Assembly: GCA_023079485.1 (NCBI GenBank)
Contig: CM041097.1
Coordinates: 16,729,658 to 16,793,657 of the forward strand
Reading direction: 5' to 3'
Length of the DNA stretch: 64,000 nucleotides
DNA from: Archilochus colubris
Taxonomy: Eukaryota; Chordata; Aves; Apodiformes; Trochilidae
This document shows, one piece after another, positions 1-12,599 of this stretch. The first letter of the stretch is position 1, and each line of letters begins with the position of its first letter. The translations under genes were made by a program, and so were the position numbers. The notes beneath the pieces were generated by a model that made no database searches, had not been told where the DNA came from, and was given only the letters and a program-made list of their open reading frames with translations.

Positions 1-319
1 CCCTGAAAGGAGGTTGGAGCCAGGTGCGGGTTGGTCTCTTTTGCCAGATGACTTTCAACAAGACAAGAGGGCACGGTCTCAAGTTGTGCCAGGGGAGGTT
101 TAGGTTGGAGATTAGAAAGAATTTCTTTACGGAGAGAGTGATCAGACATTGGAATGGGCTGCCCAGGGAAGTAGTGGATTCTCCGTGTCTGGAGATATTT
201 CAAAAGAGACTGGATGTGGCACTCAGTGCCATGGGCTGGGAACTGCAACGGTGGTTCAAGGGTTGGACTCAATGATCTCTGAGGTCCCTTCCAACCCAGC
301 CAATTCTATAATTCTATAA
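1..319 (+). mobile_element. CR1 LINE 3' end (5' truncated by window edge)
   Basis: Non-LTR retrotransposon remnant. The + strand encodes the C-terminal tail of the CR1 ORF2 protein ([26 protein letters not shown]), followed by the short CR1 3' UTR and the terminal repeat of the ATTCTAT(G/A) type at about 303-319. The reading frame (24-275) is open, but it is only the last ~80 residues: the reverse transcriptase and endonuclease are absent here, so the copy as seen cannot move. It is nearly identical in layout to the copies at 5891 and 13911 (shared GCAACGGTGGTTCAAGGGTTGG block or its complement), so all three probably belong to one relatively recent subfamily. Confidence 0.95.
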
Positions 320-1037
320 GTGGCATTAAAACCACATCTAAGTCCCAGCTCTAAGTTGTAAATGGTCCTGGACTCCAGAATTATTTTCCTTTTGTAGCAA
401 AGCAGTATAATGCTGCCTTTTCTCCCAGCACAATTCAGGAATGTCTTCTCAAATCCTGATTTCTTCACATGTGACCTAAAACTCAAAAAATTATTTTCTT
501 TCTCTTCTTTATCTTTTTTTTTCTTGCCTATCTTTGTATTTTAATCTCCTGATTAATTTAATCACACTACAGATTAGGAGCCCTCTCATGGAAGAGTGTA
601 AACAATTATTGGGAAATAATGGGAAATAATTATTTGTGACAAAGAGCTTTTTTTTTTTTCTCATTTGTTGTCCCTTCAGATATAATAGTGTATTATCTTT
701 GTATGACCTTGTAGCTGTCTTGAGAAATCATCCAGCTCAGACCTCACAAAGCAATGAAGACTCAGGTACAGGCTGCCCTGAATGGTTTTCGGATGGTGGC
801 TGCCTCAGTGCAGCATCACCCAAAACCAGTTACCCCCCAGATAAAAAGATGATGAGATACCCAAGCAAACAGAGCCATCAGGAGCATTTAACCTCATGGG
901 GATTGGATGAGTGATAAAATAAACCTAGTCCAATTTTCTCTGAGGATGTCAAAGCATTGCTTGGTGTTTCCAGCATCACTCAGGTAGGCAGCCAGCAGAA
1001 AATTCCTTTTGCTTCCCAGCTCAACCCTGGCTCATTT

Positions 1038-1083
<46 letters not shown>

Positions 1084-2512
1084 AGCCATATTCTGACAGA
1101 GTGATTTAACAGAGAAAAAAGAGCCAAAGTAGCAGCTAGTCAGGGAAGTGAGATGTCAGCATGAGTGATGTGGTTCCTCCAGACCTGTCTCAGGAACATC
1201 CCTAGCTGTGCTGTGAATCACTTCCAGCCCTGTGATCCATCCTGCAGTTCAAAACAGGGGTGAGCAAGCAATGTCTATTAGTCTTTCAGTAGGACTTCAT
1301 GAAACTGTCACTGACTTAATGAATTTGCCATTTTTTTCCTATTGACTTCAAAGAGAGCTGGGCTGGGGCCAGCTATCAAGTTATCATCAAATTACAATAA
1401 TCTCATTCTTATTATCAGATTTTCTCTTGTGTTTTCAAAGGTGACAGAGAACATAAGCACCTGGATTCTTCTGAGCTCAGGTCACTCACTTCAAGTAATT
1501 ATCTTCTGCACTTTGTGCACTTTTCATCTTCAGGAAAGAGCCCAGCCAAGAGAACTGCCTTTATTTTTTTTTCCTTGTTTCCAATATGTTACATTTTATA
1601 CCATACCAGATTATGCATCATAAGAGAGCTTAGCAATAGCCCTAGCATGTGTTACACAGATTGACCTCCAGCTGTGGTGGCATGTGGTACATTATAATTG
1701 TTTTCTGCTCTGACATATCACATACAGCAAGATGTTGCCCATCTCGGGAGGCAGTGACAGAGCTATGATGGGTTTAAATTGATTTCTGAGAGCCACGAGG
1801 CTCCTGGGGTTGGAGGGAATTGTTCTTGGTGTGTTTGGGCTCTGATTTGACAGCACAGCAGGAGAAAAGGCACATGTTAGCCTCTTGCTTTGGGTCCCTT
1901 CATAGCAAACCATCCTCTCTCAGGCAGGAGTGGGACATTTTGGGACATTCCGGTTCAGAAGGTGGAGCTAACTCAGTCAAGGTGTCCTGTCAAAACTGGA
2001 TGTTTTACTGAAAACAAAAAGAACTTCTTCCTTTGGCAGAAAATTGAGGGCTCTTGAAATAAAATTTAGCCCCTCCACCCTAATGTTTAGGCCAAAATTC
2101 AAAGTGTTGAGTTCCAGAACACTGTGAGATGCCTGATGTGGCCTGAGCACCTCTTGGCCTCACCCTCCTGTAAACCAAGTTTGCTCACCAGGCTTCTTGC
2201 AGATGGTTTCTCACATCAGCTCCATCCTGTTTTGGTTAAAACTGATCTCACTTTTCATTTCCAAATACCATTTCCCACTGAGCATTTCTTTCTCCAAGGA
2301 AAACCAGTAGACTCCCCTCCCATGCTTTCTCTTTCTTGGACAGTGGGCCATCCAGATACCCAAAGTTTACACCCTTCATCCATCAGGCTCAAAAGAATGC
2401 TTTTAGCAGCATATTTTAATCCCTGGCTTCTAAAGTCCAGCCTGGGGGCAGATCACAAGATGGCAGAGAGTGTTGGATACAGGATCAAGCCCTTTGTATG
2501 GGGTTGAGAAAG
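320..2512. other. Intergenic AT-rich sequence without a recognisable gene
   Basis: Unique-looking, AT-rich DNA upstream of MITF. It contains T-rich runs (about 497-525 and 646-660) and the (TA)n microsatellite listed separately. Short open frames such as 2124-2507 match nothing I know and lack coding character. No promoter, RNA gene or exon is supported. Confidence 0.6.
1041..1081. repeat. (TA)n microsatellite
   Basis: About 40 bp of uninterrupted TA dinucleotide. It can form cruciforms and is probably length-polymorphic. Confidence 0.97.
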
Positions 2513-2800
2513 AATCACAGAATAATTCAGGTTGGAAGAGACCTTTAAAGGTCAGCAAGTCCAACCCCCTGCACTAAACAGAGACACCTCAGCTGGATCA
2601 GGTTACTCAGAGCCTCATCAAGCTTCACCTGGAATACTTTTAGGGATGAGGCATCCATTACCTCTCTGGGCAACCTGTTCCATTTTCCCCCCACTCTCAT
2701 AGTAAAGATTTTTTTCCTAATATCCAATCTAAATCTACTTTTCTTCCAGAGCTGGATGTAATACTCCAGGTGAGGTCTTAAAAGAACATGGCAGCAGCAC
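2513..2800 (-). mobile_element. Older CR1 LINE fragment with internal deletion
   Basis: Read on the minus strand it encodes RPHLEYYIQLW, typical of the end of the CR1 reverse-transcriptase region, then directly RFRLDIRKK and KWNRLPREVMDASSLKVFQ from the extreme C-terminus. In full CR1 copies these blocks are separated by roughly 70-80 residues, so this copy has lost about 200 bp internally. The 3' end is at 2513 (GAATCACAGAATAATTCAGGTTGG, read from the + strand). It is much more diverged than the copies at 1, 5891 and 13911, and so older. The upper limit is uncertain by about 50 bp. Confidence 0.88.
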
Positions 2801-4274
2801 AGGTGAAGGTCCTGGCTGTGCATCTCATACCCTGCACAGATTTCTGCAGCTCTGGGGTTGTCAGGGATTTGCATTTTTCTTGGGAAGCCTCTGAAATGCA
2901 CCCACAGCCTCAGCAAACCTTCCCAGAGGCACTGCTGAGCACCCACTGAGAACCCAGGAGTCACCACAGGGGAGAAAATGCCATTTAGGGGGGGTTATAA
3001 GATTATTTTTAACCTTGTCAGATGAAACTGACAAAATGGAAAGGATTATAAAAAAGAACTGCAAAGCTGAGATTCATCACCCAACAGATTCTCTATGACC
3101 AATCCATTTTAGCTATGTATTATTCATCACTACCATATTATTCTGGTTTTCTGACTTTTGGGCAAGTCCTACGTGTAAAATCCTAGCATTAAAGGGTGTT
3201 TTTTTGTTTTGTTCTTTATTTTGGTTTGTTTGTTTTTTGCTGTGGGGAGAGAAAATGCTATCATTTGATGGGATTGCATAATAAGACAACAAAGATGAAA
3301 ACCATCAAGCTTGTCATGATGAAGTCAGTGCATTGCTTTGTAGCTGAAAACCAAGTGAGTTGTTAATTTTAAAGTAAATTGGTTTTTATTCCTCCTCGTA
3401 AGGCATTTTGACATTTGTGTTGCCACTTTCTCCATTAAATGGGAATATTTTGATGGCATTTGAGTGTAAACCAAGCCAGGTGTTTCAAGGGTTGTGGAGA
3501 TCTAATGTCTATTAAGGCAGACAGTCCATTCCCCTCCTGGCATCAGAGAGGATAAAATCCATTATTATTTTTTTTTTTTATAGCATAAGCCTCCATTACA
3601 AAGAGCAGCTCATGATGTTGCCAGAGGCAGTATATAATGTGCATCCCAGGTACCAAATAAAAAGGTTAGCAGCTTCCACTGTAATCCTTTTTTTATTGCA
3701 CAAAAGCAGATCCTTCAGCCCTTTGTGGGGATTTTCAAGCCTGCCCCTTGGTTGGAGGGAGGGAAGGAGCTCCCCAGGGAGCACAGGGAGATGGCTCCTG
3801 TGCGGAGAATCCAGAGCAGAGAATCCAGACAGATGCAGAAATAAATGGAGAAGGGTAATAGTAAGTTTGAGGGTGGTGGGAGGCTTCTCCTTCAAAAGCT
3901 GCCTCATTTTCACATGGGCCTCCAGCACAGGCAGGAGCTCCAGCATCTGCACAGCAAGAACATAGGTGTAAGCTCTGTTATTTCTAATGGAACCACCCAA
4001 AAAACTCATCTCCTGAAGCTGGCTAGCTTTGTGAGCTCCTCTTAGTGGAAATAACCTTATTTCAGAGCATAAAACCAGCTGAGATATTATGCCCATTGAT
4101 TCCAGGTGCCAGGAATTACCTGGCCAACTTTTTATTCCTACTGAAGTCAGGAGGTGTCTTTGCAAATGTGCCACAAATATGTACAAGCAACAATTCTGAC
4201 TTATGTGAGGTTGCAGGTTTATCCCTCAACTTGTGCAGTGGGAGTGAGAAAGGACATAAAAACCCTATTCCTCT

Positions 4275-4310
4275 GTTTGGGGAGGGGAAACTGAGGCACA
4301 GAGGTACCAA
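4275..4310 (-). repeat. Possible MIR/CORE-like SINE remnant
   Basis: GAAACTGAGGCACAGAGGT at 4287-4305 matches the complement of the well-known MIR core region (CTCTGTGCCTCAGTTTCC). The flanks agree only loosely. A short match like this can arise by chance, so the call is tentative. Confidence 0.3.
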
Positions 4311-5019
4311 ATTCACGTTCCATTCGGTCTCTCTGGCCAAGCTAAGGACTGAGTCCTTCAAGGTGCAGAATTTGAAGCCTCCTGCCTCTCAGAGAAGAAC
4401 TCAGGGAGCTGAAGCATCAGCCCAGAGTGTTTGGTACCAGTTGCTAGAGGAATTGTCAGTATTCTCCTGCTTGGCCAAGGGGGGAACCTTTTTGTGTGGC
4501 TCAGGGCTCCGTAAAGGATTTGACTTCCCAGATGCATTTTTATGCTCAGATCTCTCTTTCCACAGATTAAAGTGCTTATTTCAGATTTAGCAAAGACGCC
4601 TTGAAATGTGTGATGCGGGTGGTTTTCATTCAGCTTCATCTGCCAAGCCTCATTAGGGAAGAATTAGAGGTTCCCTTGATGGGAATTTGTGCTAATTTAA
4701 AAGCTGAATTTCCCTCTTGCACTGATGGCTGGTGGAGACTCAGAGCCCATCCTGCTCAGATGGGAAAAAACATGAAAATAGCACCAAACACAGCTGTAGA
4801 GTCAGACATTTCTTTTTTTTGCCCTGTTGAGGGGCAGGGGCTCCATCACTTAGGGATCAGCTTTCCCTCTTCCTGTGTAACCTGGGAGCAGCAGAGTTCC
4901 CATGGAAGCTGTGTCTGGGAATCAAAGCATCTCAGCCTACCTGGTGCTACATGGGCTGGCCTGGAGCTGGCCCTGCTCCTAAGCACACAGCTTGGGGAAA
5001 GTAAATATATATGAATCTA

Positions 5020-5050
5020 TTGTGTGTGTGTATATATATATATATATATG
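5020..5050. repeat. Compound (TG)n(TA)n microsatellite
   Basis: Five TG units run directly into about ten TA units, followed by an imperfect AT-rich tail to about 5060. Confidence 0.95.
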
Positions 5051-5780
5051 TATAAATATGTAGAAGGATGAGTATTTTTTTCTTAAAATCTCTGAAAAAT
5101 ACTTCTGCAATGCTGAGAGATTCCCAGCTGGCTTTTATGCCCTCACATCAAGGCAGTTACACTCTGAACCATGCCAGGAGCATGAATATATTAAAATATA
5201 TTATTAGAATATATTAGAAAAATTTAGAACAGTTAAAGGATATAAATAAATAAAGAATATGTAAAAAATATAGAAAATAAATCACAGAAATAATAAAACC
5301 CAAGAATGGAGCACAGCAACACGTGTTTAAATGGTATTTTCATGGTGTAAAATTCCTGCCTGATTTATTTCACTGGATCAAATATTATTTTTTCCAAGCA
5401 ACTCCATTTTATCAATAGTGCGTGAGGTGATACAAATTCTTTTGGCAAGAGCGTGCAGTGATGAAATAGCAAACATCACATTACTAACCCAAATAATGCA
5501 GGAAAAAAACATCTTTCTATTGTGCAAGCAGACAGCAATATAACACAGAATTTCCCCTCAGGAATAGATTGCACTCTGACAACAAAAGCATTGTGGAAGT
5601 CTTTGTTCTGATCCCTAAGGATTTTACCAATTGTCACACAACCTCTATAGAGCAGCCACTCATCCTGATAAGCAGACTTTACATTCCTGTGAAAGCTGGC
5701 TGATGTTTGAATACTGTAATCATAATAAAAAAATAATGATGCTTTGAATCATTTTGAGGATTATACATTTCATATCTTCT

Positions 5781-5803
5781 TTTTTTTTTGGGGGGGGGGG
5801 GGG
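5781..5803. repeat. Homopolymer junction T9-G14
   Basis: A T run followed immediately by about 14 G. The G run is prone to slippage and to intermolecular quadruplex formation, and its length is likely to be unreliable in assemblies. Confidence 0.9.
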
Positions 5804-5890
5804 AGTTGGGAGAAGAAAGAAGGGGTCTGAAACACCTTCCCAATGCACAGGATGCCCAGCTGAATGCTGTGATTGTCTCTGGCTGACTTC

Positions 5891-6424
5891 ATAGAATCAT
5901 AGAATTGGCTGGGTTGGAAGGGACCTCAGAGATCATCAAGTCCAACCCTTGAACCACCGTTGCGGTTCCCAGCCCATGGCACTGAGTGCCACATCCAGGC
6001 TCTTTTTAAATATCTCCAGGGACGGAGAATCCACTACTTCCCTGGGCAGCCCATTCCAATGCCTGATCACCCTCTCCAGAAAGAAATTCTTTCTGATGTC
6101 CAACCTAAACCTCCCCTGGCACAACTTGAGACCCTGCCCTCTTGTCTTGTTGAAAGTCGTCTGGCAAAAGAGCCCAAACCCCCCCTGGCTCCAGCCTCCT
6201 TTCAGGGAGTTGTAGAGAGTGATGAGGTCTCCCCTGAGCCTCCTCTTCTTTAGGCTGAACACTCCCAGCTCCCTCAGCCTCTCCTCATAGGGTCTGTGCT
6301 CGAGTCCCTTTACCTGCCTGGTTGCCTCCTTTGGACCTGCTCCAGGACCTCAATCTCCTTCCTGAGCTGAGGGGCCCAGAACCGGACACAGGACTCGAGG
6401 TGTGGCCTCACCAGGGCTGAGGTG
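5891..6424 (-). mobile_element. CR1 LINE 3' fragment, about 530 bp
   Basis: Minus-strand CR1. The 3' terminus lies at 5891 (ATAGAATCATAGAATT as read on the + strand). The minus strand encodes [21 protein letters not shown], then [24 protein letters not shown] and [19 protein letters not shown], a continuous CR1 ORF2 C-terminus (frame 5936-6262). It extends further into the reverse-transcriptase-proximal region (CCGGACACAGGACTCGAGG block near 6382) than the other copies. It is 5' truncated, as most CR1 copies are, with no flanking duplication that I can define. Confidence 0.96.
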
Positions 6425-6578
6425 ACTTCAGTTAGACCTTGGGGAAATGTAATGTTCTGAGGAGCCTCTAAATACCTATAGAGGCTTTAAACGTGGGTTT
6501 TGTACTTTAAATTCACTCTGTCCTTCCTTGAATCTTTATATGACCCCCTAATGTCCTGATTACCTTTTTAAAAGATAG

Positions 6579-6596
6579 ATATATATATATATATAT
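6579..6596. repeat. (AT)n microsatellite
   Basis: About nine AT units, followed by CAACACC. Confidence 0.9.
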
Positions 6597-9536
6597 CAAC
6601 ACCCTGTATATTTGGGAGCTTTTGCTGCACTGCCACTTGACAAATATTTAATGATCACTGATTAAGATGTTTTCTCTCTTTCTAGGCAGAGAACAGCAGG
6701 GATGTGCTCACTGTAGCTCTTTTAGAGTGTTAATTGTGAGTATCACACTTACCCCATGCAAAGAGCCTACAAGTAACCCCTGCCAGAATCACCTGAGCTA
6801 TGGACCCACCGTGGTGACACCGTATTTTTCAAGTGGTTCTTCTCAATGATGTTTTAATAAAACTCAACAAACAGGCTCCTGAGACTGAGCAAGTGGCATC
6901 ACTGCACTGTGATAATTCAACACCATATCTTGAGAGATGTTTAGGAAGTGATCTGTGGTCATTTTTGTTCAACTAAACCCTGATTTCCTTCGGAAATTCC
7001 TGTACCTTTCCAGGAATTCACTTAAACGTGTTTGAATCCAACCAGCAGCCCACCAGGAATAGTGGGAGCTAAAGGGGGATCTGAACCAGCAAGGTTTGTA
7101 CTTTGGCTATAGCAGGTTAGCTGCTCCTTGCCATCAGGCTGAGGACTTTGCCCTTTCTGTGAGCATGGGGCTGGGGGTTGCCATCCCTCCCTCCTTCCCC
7201 TCCTGCCTCTCCCCCCCCTCATTAGCATTCCCTTCCCGTGCTGCCACCAGAGGGAACCTGTAATTAAAATTCAATGCGACAGAGCATGTCAAATGCAAAG
7301 GGTCCCTTTTGCACAAAACCTTTGCTAAGCTCCTGCTCCTTTTGTGGCTGGATCTGGTACATGTGCTGCTTTCCAAGAACAAATTCCCAGGAGCAGCTCG
7401 GGGCTTTTGTGACACCCAGTGACAATTTTGCTCAGCTCATTTTCTTGACCATTAAATATCACGGGTATATGGGTTGTCTCTTGCTCATAAAAGTAAAGGA
7501 ATATTTCATTAATTACTTCTCTTCAGAGCCTGGATGTACTCAGTGTAAAAGAATATTGTCCTTGGAGAGAGGGAGCTCCCCCAAGGTCAGCCCTTCCCAG
7601 TCACCGTTCCTCGGGAATGGGCAGGGAAGACAACCTGGAGGGATGTGCAAAAAAACCCAGTCCAGAGCAGAGCTTCCCAGGGTGGGTGATCTCTCCCAGT
7701 TGCACCTAAATGATCTAAGAAACAAGAAATAGTAGGTAATGCTTGAGTAAGGAGGCTTTGGGATGAAGTTTGTGTCACAAGAAGGGCTCACCAAAGTGGT
7801 CTGGGGAATCCGATGGGGATGAAGAACAGAAAGTTGAGAACTGACAGTGGTCCTGAACCACCAGCTCAGCAAGTCCTGATTGCTGAGAGTGAGGAGATCA
7901 CCTGCAGGAGACAGAAAACATCCGAGCCATTCACTATGTTCCCACTGGAGATTTTTGCAGGGCAGCAAAAGAGGAACAGGTAGAGGAGGATGGACAAGTG
8001 CCAGTGGGGCTTTTCCCTGAGCACAAGTGCAGGTTCAAGCTTCTTGTTTCACTAAGAAATTCTTTATATTAATTTTGCAAGTCACTAACAGGCAGTAGAG
8101 ATCCTCATTGCACACCAGGTCTCACACTCTGCTTTGGTGAGGCTCTTGATTACTCTGAGCTTGGTACAGAAGTCCTGGCAAAACCAGAGGCTGCCCCTGC
8201 AGGATGTCCTTAGGTAAAGGAAGCTTTGCAGGCTCTTGAGTCAATGTCCACAGAGTAGTGGGGCAGCAATAAGCCTCTAAACCAATAACAAATCTCATAC
8301 TGAGAGCAAAACCCTCCAGTAAGGTAAGAAAGATGTTGGGGTGTAGCAGATCCAGGCTTATCATTTGGGGGTTCTCCCTGGGCTAGTCATAACAGAAGAT
8401 TAGTGCTTGGAGAGGTGGGATGATCAAAGCCATGGCATGCCTCTAAAGCTGGGGAAATATAAAATACAATGGAGTTATTCTACAGTTAACAAGAAAAAGC
8501 TGTGCCTTCTCGTTACCTGGTGCTAAGAGCCAGGGTATTTTAGGAGGCAGGAGCAGGACAGAGTTTTCAGTAGGCTCCCTGGCAAATGGTGATACTGGAA
8601 ATGCTTGGGAGAGGTGCAGAGCAGCAGTTTTCTGTAGCTCAGACACCACTGGATGTCTCAGCATCCTGCGTTGTCTCAGTTAAGCCTGAAAAAAGAGAGA
8701 ACCATCCTAAGGAGGCACCAACCTGCAAGCTACCCCCTGGGGAAGCTGGGTTGCTATATGAGGAGTGTAAAAAGAAGGTTATAGATGTAAATGGTTATGC
8801 TGCCAGGTCTTTAGCTCTTGAACTGAGTCACCTCAGCTTCCCAGAGAGCAGGTTTGTAATCACATATTCATGATGAAAAAATAGAATGCCATCTCTTCTG
8901 ACTTATGTGCATGTTTTGGTAGCTGGTGTGGTGCATGGGGTTAGACCCCTGGAGGATTTTTTGATGCTTTTCCCACTTGGGGCTGGATCTCACTGCATGT
9001 ATAAGTCCAGTGGTTTAAAAGGGGCTTTAATGTATCCTTGGCTGGTGAGCAGGAACTCTGCTTCTGTGATATTTAATGCTCCCATGCCTGAGGTGTGAGG
9101 GAAAGGATCAGCACTCTCTGCAGATATCTACAGATGGGTTTTCCTCCTCTAGCTCTTTCCCAGTGTTCCTGTGGCATTCCTGGAGAGCAACCCCATACTT
9201 GGGATGCCACCTGCCTCAATTCAGTTTTATACTCCAAGATAATCCTGCTGTCTGTTGTACTGTGAGTTACTCTCCCCCTGTCAGGCCTGGAATATTTATT
9301 TAATACCAGCCAAAAATAATGTCAGGCAGGTTAAGGTTTTAGAAGCCTTGTCCCTGTTTTAACCACAGCTCCCATATTAGCACTTGGGCTCTGAGTGCAC
9401 ACAACTTGCAGCTGCTGGAGAAAGCTCTTTTCAGCTACTGATGGAGCTCATCTTCTCTGAGAGCAGGTTTCCCACCTTTAGTCAGCAATAACCATTTTTT
9501 CTTTGCCATTATACCTTGATTTTAAAAATATTTTTG

Positions 9537-9580
9537 TTATATATTATAACATTATATATTATATATATATATTTTTTTTT
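9537..9580. repeat. TA-rich low-complexity tract
   Basis: Repeated TATAT/TATTATA units ending in a T9 run. Imperfect rather than a clean dinucleotide array. Confidence 0.85.
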
Positions 9581-11110
9581 ACCACGTTTGTGCATGTGAG
9601 GCCCAGCAAAAGGCTTGAGAAACAGGTGAGGTTGCAAACTGGGTGTGTGCTTCTCTTGATGAGAAGAGGTGGCTCTCCCCACCTCTGACTTCCTTCTCTT
9701 TTGCGTTTTGCCAGGGAGCCTGTAGAGCATGGCAGAACTTACAGCTTTGCCTTGTTTGATTCCAGGTGGCTCAGTTCAAAGCCTCCCCCCCCTCCTCCCC
9801 ATTACTGACAGTGATCCAAGGAGCTTGTCAGAGTGTGTAAGGGATGTGCTTTGCCCTCCTAGAGGCTTCTTTGTTAGGCATGATATTAACTCTCTCCTTA
9901 CTGCCTTTCAGAGAATATGATCAAACATGACTCTGCAGGCAATAAAGGTGGGTGTCAGGCAGCACCGAAGTCATTTATTTTACACACCCAGGCTTGCAAA
10001 TAAGGCCCATCCACAGGCTCATGCTCAGAAGGGAATAATGCACACCAGCTGTATTTTTAAATCTAGTTGGCTTTAGACAGTATTAAGATAGAAGCCAAAT
10101 GCAGGAAATTACCTTGCTAACAGCTCATTGCAGCTTCCCATATATGGTGCCCATTGCTGTTATTACAAATGAATTCAGGGGGAATTTAATTAAGTTCTCA
10201 AAAAGAAACAAATGGCTTTCTATCTATTAAGACCACTGGCCAAGTTTACTTTGGGCATATTTCCTTGTCCCATAAATGTTTTCAGGACATTATTTTTCTC
10301 TGAGTAATCTTGTTACCAAATTAAGCCTTAGGGTCAACGTCAGCTTGCTGTGTAGCATAGAAAATGTTGATAACTTCAGTGCACCTGCAGCCAGGGATGC
10401 TTGAAATACTCAAGTGGCCATTCTCAAGTAACACTTTTATGGAGATCACATATTTTCCCTGTTTGTGGCTCCTCTCTCTCAGAAGGGGACGTGTTCAAAT
10501 ACACCCAGGCAGCTCTGCTGGGGAGGCAAAAACCTTCCTCCTGTGCTTGGTTATCCCTGGCAAAGCTGATGCACCCATCACTGCAGTTGGTTTTGTCTCC
10601 CCAAACCCTGGTTAAAGGCTGGAGCTCAGTTCCTGCAGCCACATCTCCCTGTTTTTTCCCTCGGGATGAGGATTGTGCTAATGTGGAATGAGCAATGACA
10701 CAGATCAGGGAGAGACAGGGCTAATCATTTACCCTTAACCCTCTAAACCCCAAGGAATTATGCAGGGGAGCAGGGGCAGGCTTTGATGAAGTGGCAAATC
10801 CTCTGCTGCTTGCTTAGGGAAGGGAAGAGCATGGATGTTAATCCAGAGGAACTGCTTATCTACAAAAGGAATGTCACAAGCAGGAGCAAAAGTGTCACAT
10901 CTTCTGTTTTGTGTACCCTGCAGTGGTGCTGGGGTTTGTAATCTGATCAGAGAGGGCAAGAGGGGAATTTGATTTAGGAACATGGAATAAAATAATACTG
11001 GGCATGGAAAATATTCTTCCTAAATCTTGTTTCAGGCCAGCAACTACCTGTGCATCACTCAGTGCTGACTGAACCCCCCCATGCTGAAAGGTGCTTTGCA
11101 CAGGTAAGAA

Positions 11111-11160
11111 GGGATCAAATCATAGATGGGTTTGCTGGGCTGGAAGGGAATTCAGCAAAT
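11111..11160 (-). mobile_element. Possible short degraded CR1 3' end
   Basis: The sequence resembles the CR1 terminus (AATCATAGA..., then a GGCTGGAAGGGA core) but lacks the following TCCAACCC block and any encoded CR1 peptide. Weak support. Confidence 0.3.
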
Positions 11161-12444
11161 CTTCACCCCAAATGAGAATTTTCATGCTCTGGGGATTTCT
11201 GTCATTCTTCTACAATTGCAGGCTGGTCTGTTTTAGTGTCCATGGAAGGGAAAGAGGCTTATGGTTAAGACTAAATACTATTTATACTGCACCTGACAGC
11301 TTTACAACCATCCAGAAAGTGATGTGGAAATCAGCTGCTTGAGAAACAATAGGGTGGAACTGGCACATTGAGTCACTGCTCTGGGAGCTTCAAACTGAAT
11401 GTTAAATGTCTTGTCAGCTCCTTAGAAATCTGGATGACTTGGGAACCTCATTCCTAAAATCCTGTCTCTTTCCTTGGGCCATATAACCCTAAAATGAGCT
11501 GGACAGGATGGGCAAGAGGATACAGACTTGGCCAGAGCTGCAGAGCTGCCTCACAGCTACTGGGAAAATTGAGGGCAAAATAATTCCATGGATCCAAGAT
11601 TCTGCCCTGGCACTGGGGGACTTTTCCTGAAGCCATCTATAAGCCAGTCCTGGGACTGGAAGATGCAGTGGGGTGGCAGGAATACCTCTATACCCCTTCT
11701 AGAGTCTGTGTTACATCATTAGCTGATGTCATGTGTGATGGAGAATATTGACATGTCTCACTGTGGTCAGACTTGCCCAAATTAGCTTTCAGCCAGATAT
11801 TTTAGCAGAGGGAATCAGCCTGGGGTGGGATTTTATTGCTGTTGATTAAATTAAAGGAACATCTATCAAATGGTTGCTGCAGGTCCCTTTGAGGATGTGA
11901 GACAGCTGTCCTGTGGTTGGAGTTATCCTACAGAAAAGTGAGATTTGCTGACTGATTGCAAGGTAAGGCTTTTTATGAGATCAGTGACAGCTGGTAATTT
12001 GAAATAGATGTTGTAATGCTATATATCTTGGGTCTTTCTAAACAAGCTGTACATTTCTACCTCATTTATTATTTAGAAGTGCTATGTTGCTTTATGTGGT
12101 GAGGAATTTATGCTCTCAGATATTGACTTGGTGAAAAATCATCAGGTCATTAGGACCATTTCCACTCAAGTTTGGTAAAAATCAGCTGTTGTCAGCTGGT
12201 TGGAGGCTGCAGCTACCCCAGGCCATGGTGTGATCTGAGGCTGATGGGGCAGGGAGTCAGTCCAGGTGGTAAATGGGCTTCTCTTCTGGCATTTCAGAAG
12301 GACCTAAACCCCTGTTTCACTGGGGGGAAAAGGTGATGTTGTATTTCAATTAGAAATCAGATCAACAGTAATTTAAATATTTTGGGGGGGGAGGGGAGGG
12401 TGGGTTCCTAAAACTTAAAATTTCTGTAAGAGAAAAATCCACTA

Positions 12445-12550
12445 TAAAAAAAAAACAAACAAAAAAGGAACAAACAAACAGAAAAAACAAACAAAAAACC
12501 CCAAACAAACACCCCCCCCCAAAAAAAACCCCAACCACAAAACCAAACCA
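12445..12550. repeat. A/C-rich low-complexity tract (left arm)
   Basis: On the + strand this is almost entirely A and C (AAAACAAACAAAAAA, CCCC and C9 runs), so the minus strand is a T/G strand with G runs. It lies just before the CpG-rich segment and is of the same type as the longer tract at 13021-13616. Confidence 0.9.
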
Positions 12551-12599
12551 AGGATGCTATCCAAGTTAGCAACCAAATGGCTACCACATAGTTTCTCCG

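Larger units (their letters stand above)
2801..5890. other. Intergenic sequence, no recognisable gene
   Basis: AT-rich unique sequence. It holds a T/G-rich low-complexity patch at 3195-3239, a possible ancient MIR-like SINE core at 4287-4305, a TG/TA microsatellite at 5020-5050 and a T9G14 homopolymer junction at 5781-5803. Overlapping frames of 196 and 181 codons on opposite strands (3596-4186 and 4045-4590) resemble no family I know and look like chance ORFs. Confidence 0.6.
6425..12437. other. Intergenic sequence, no recognisable gene
   Basis: Largely unique sequence. It includes (AT)n at 6579-6596, a C/T-rich block at 7180-7220, TA-rich sequence at 9537-9580 and a possible degraded CR1 3' end near 11111-11160 (AATCATAGATGGGTTTGCTG...GGCTGGAAGGGAATTC). 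No exon with convincing coding character and no RNA gene seen. Confidence 0.55.

Noticed and set aside
3596..4590. Overlapping 196-codon (-) and 181-codon (+) open frames
   Set aside because: No recognisable domain, no exon-like splice context and no homology I know. Lengths are compatible with chance in this much sequence.
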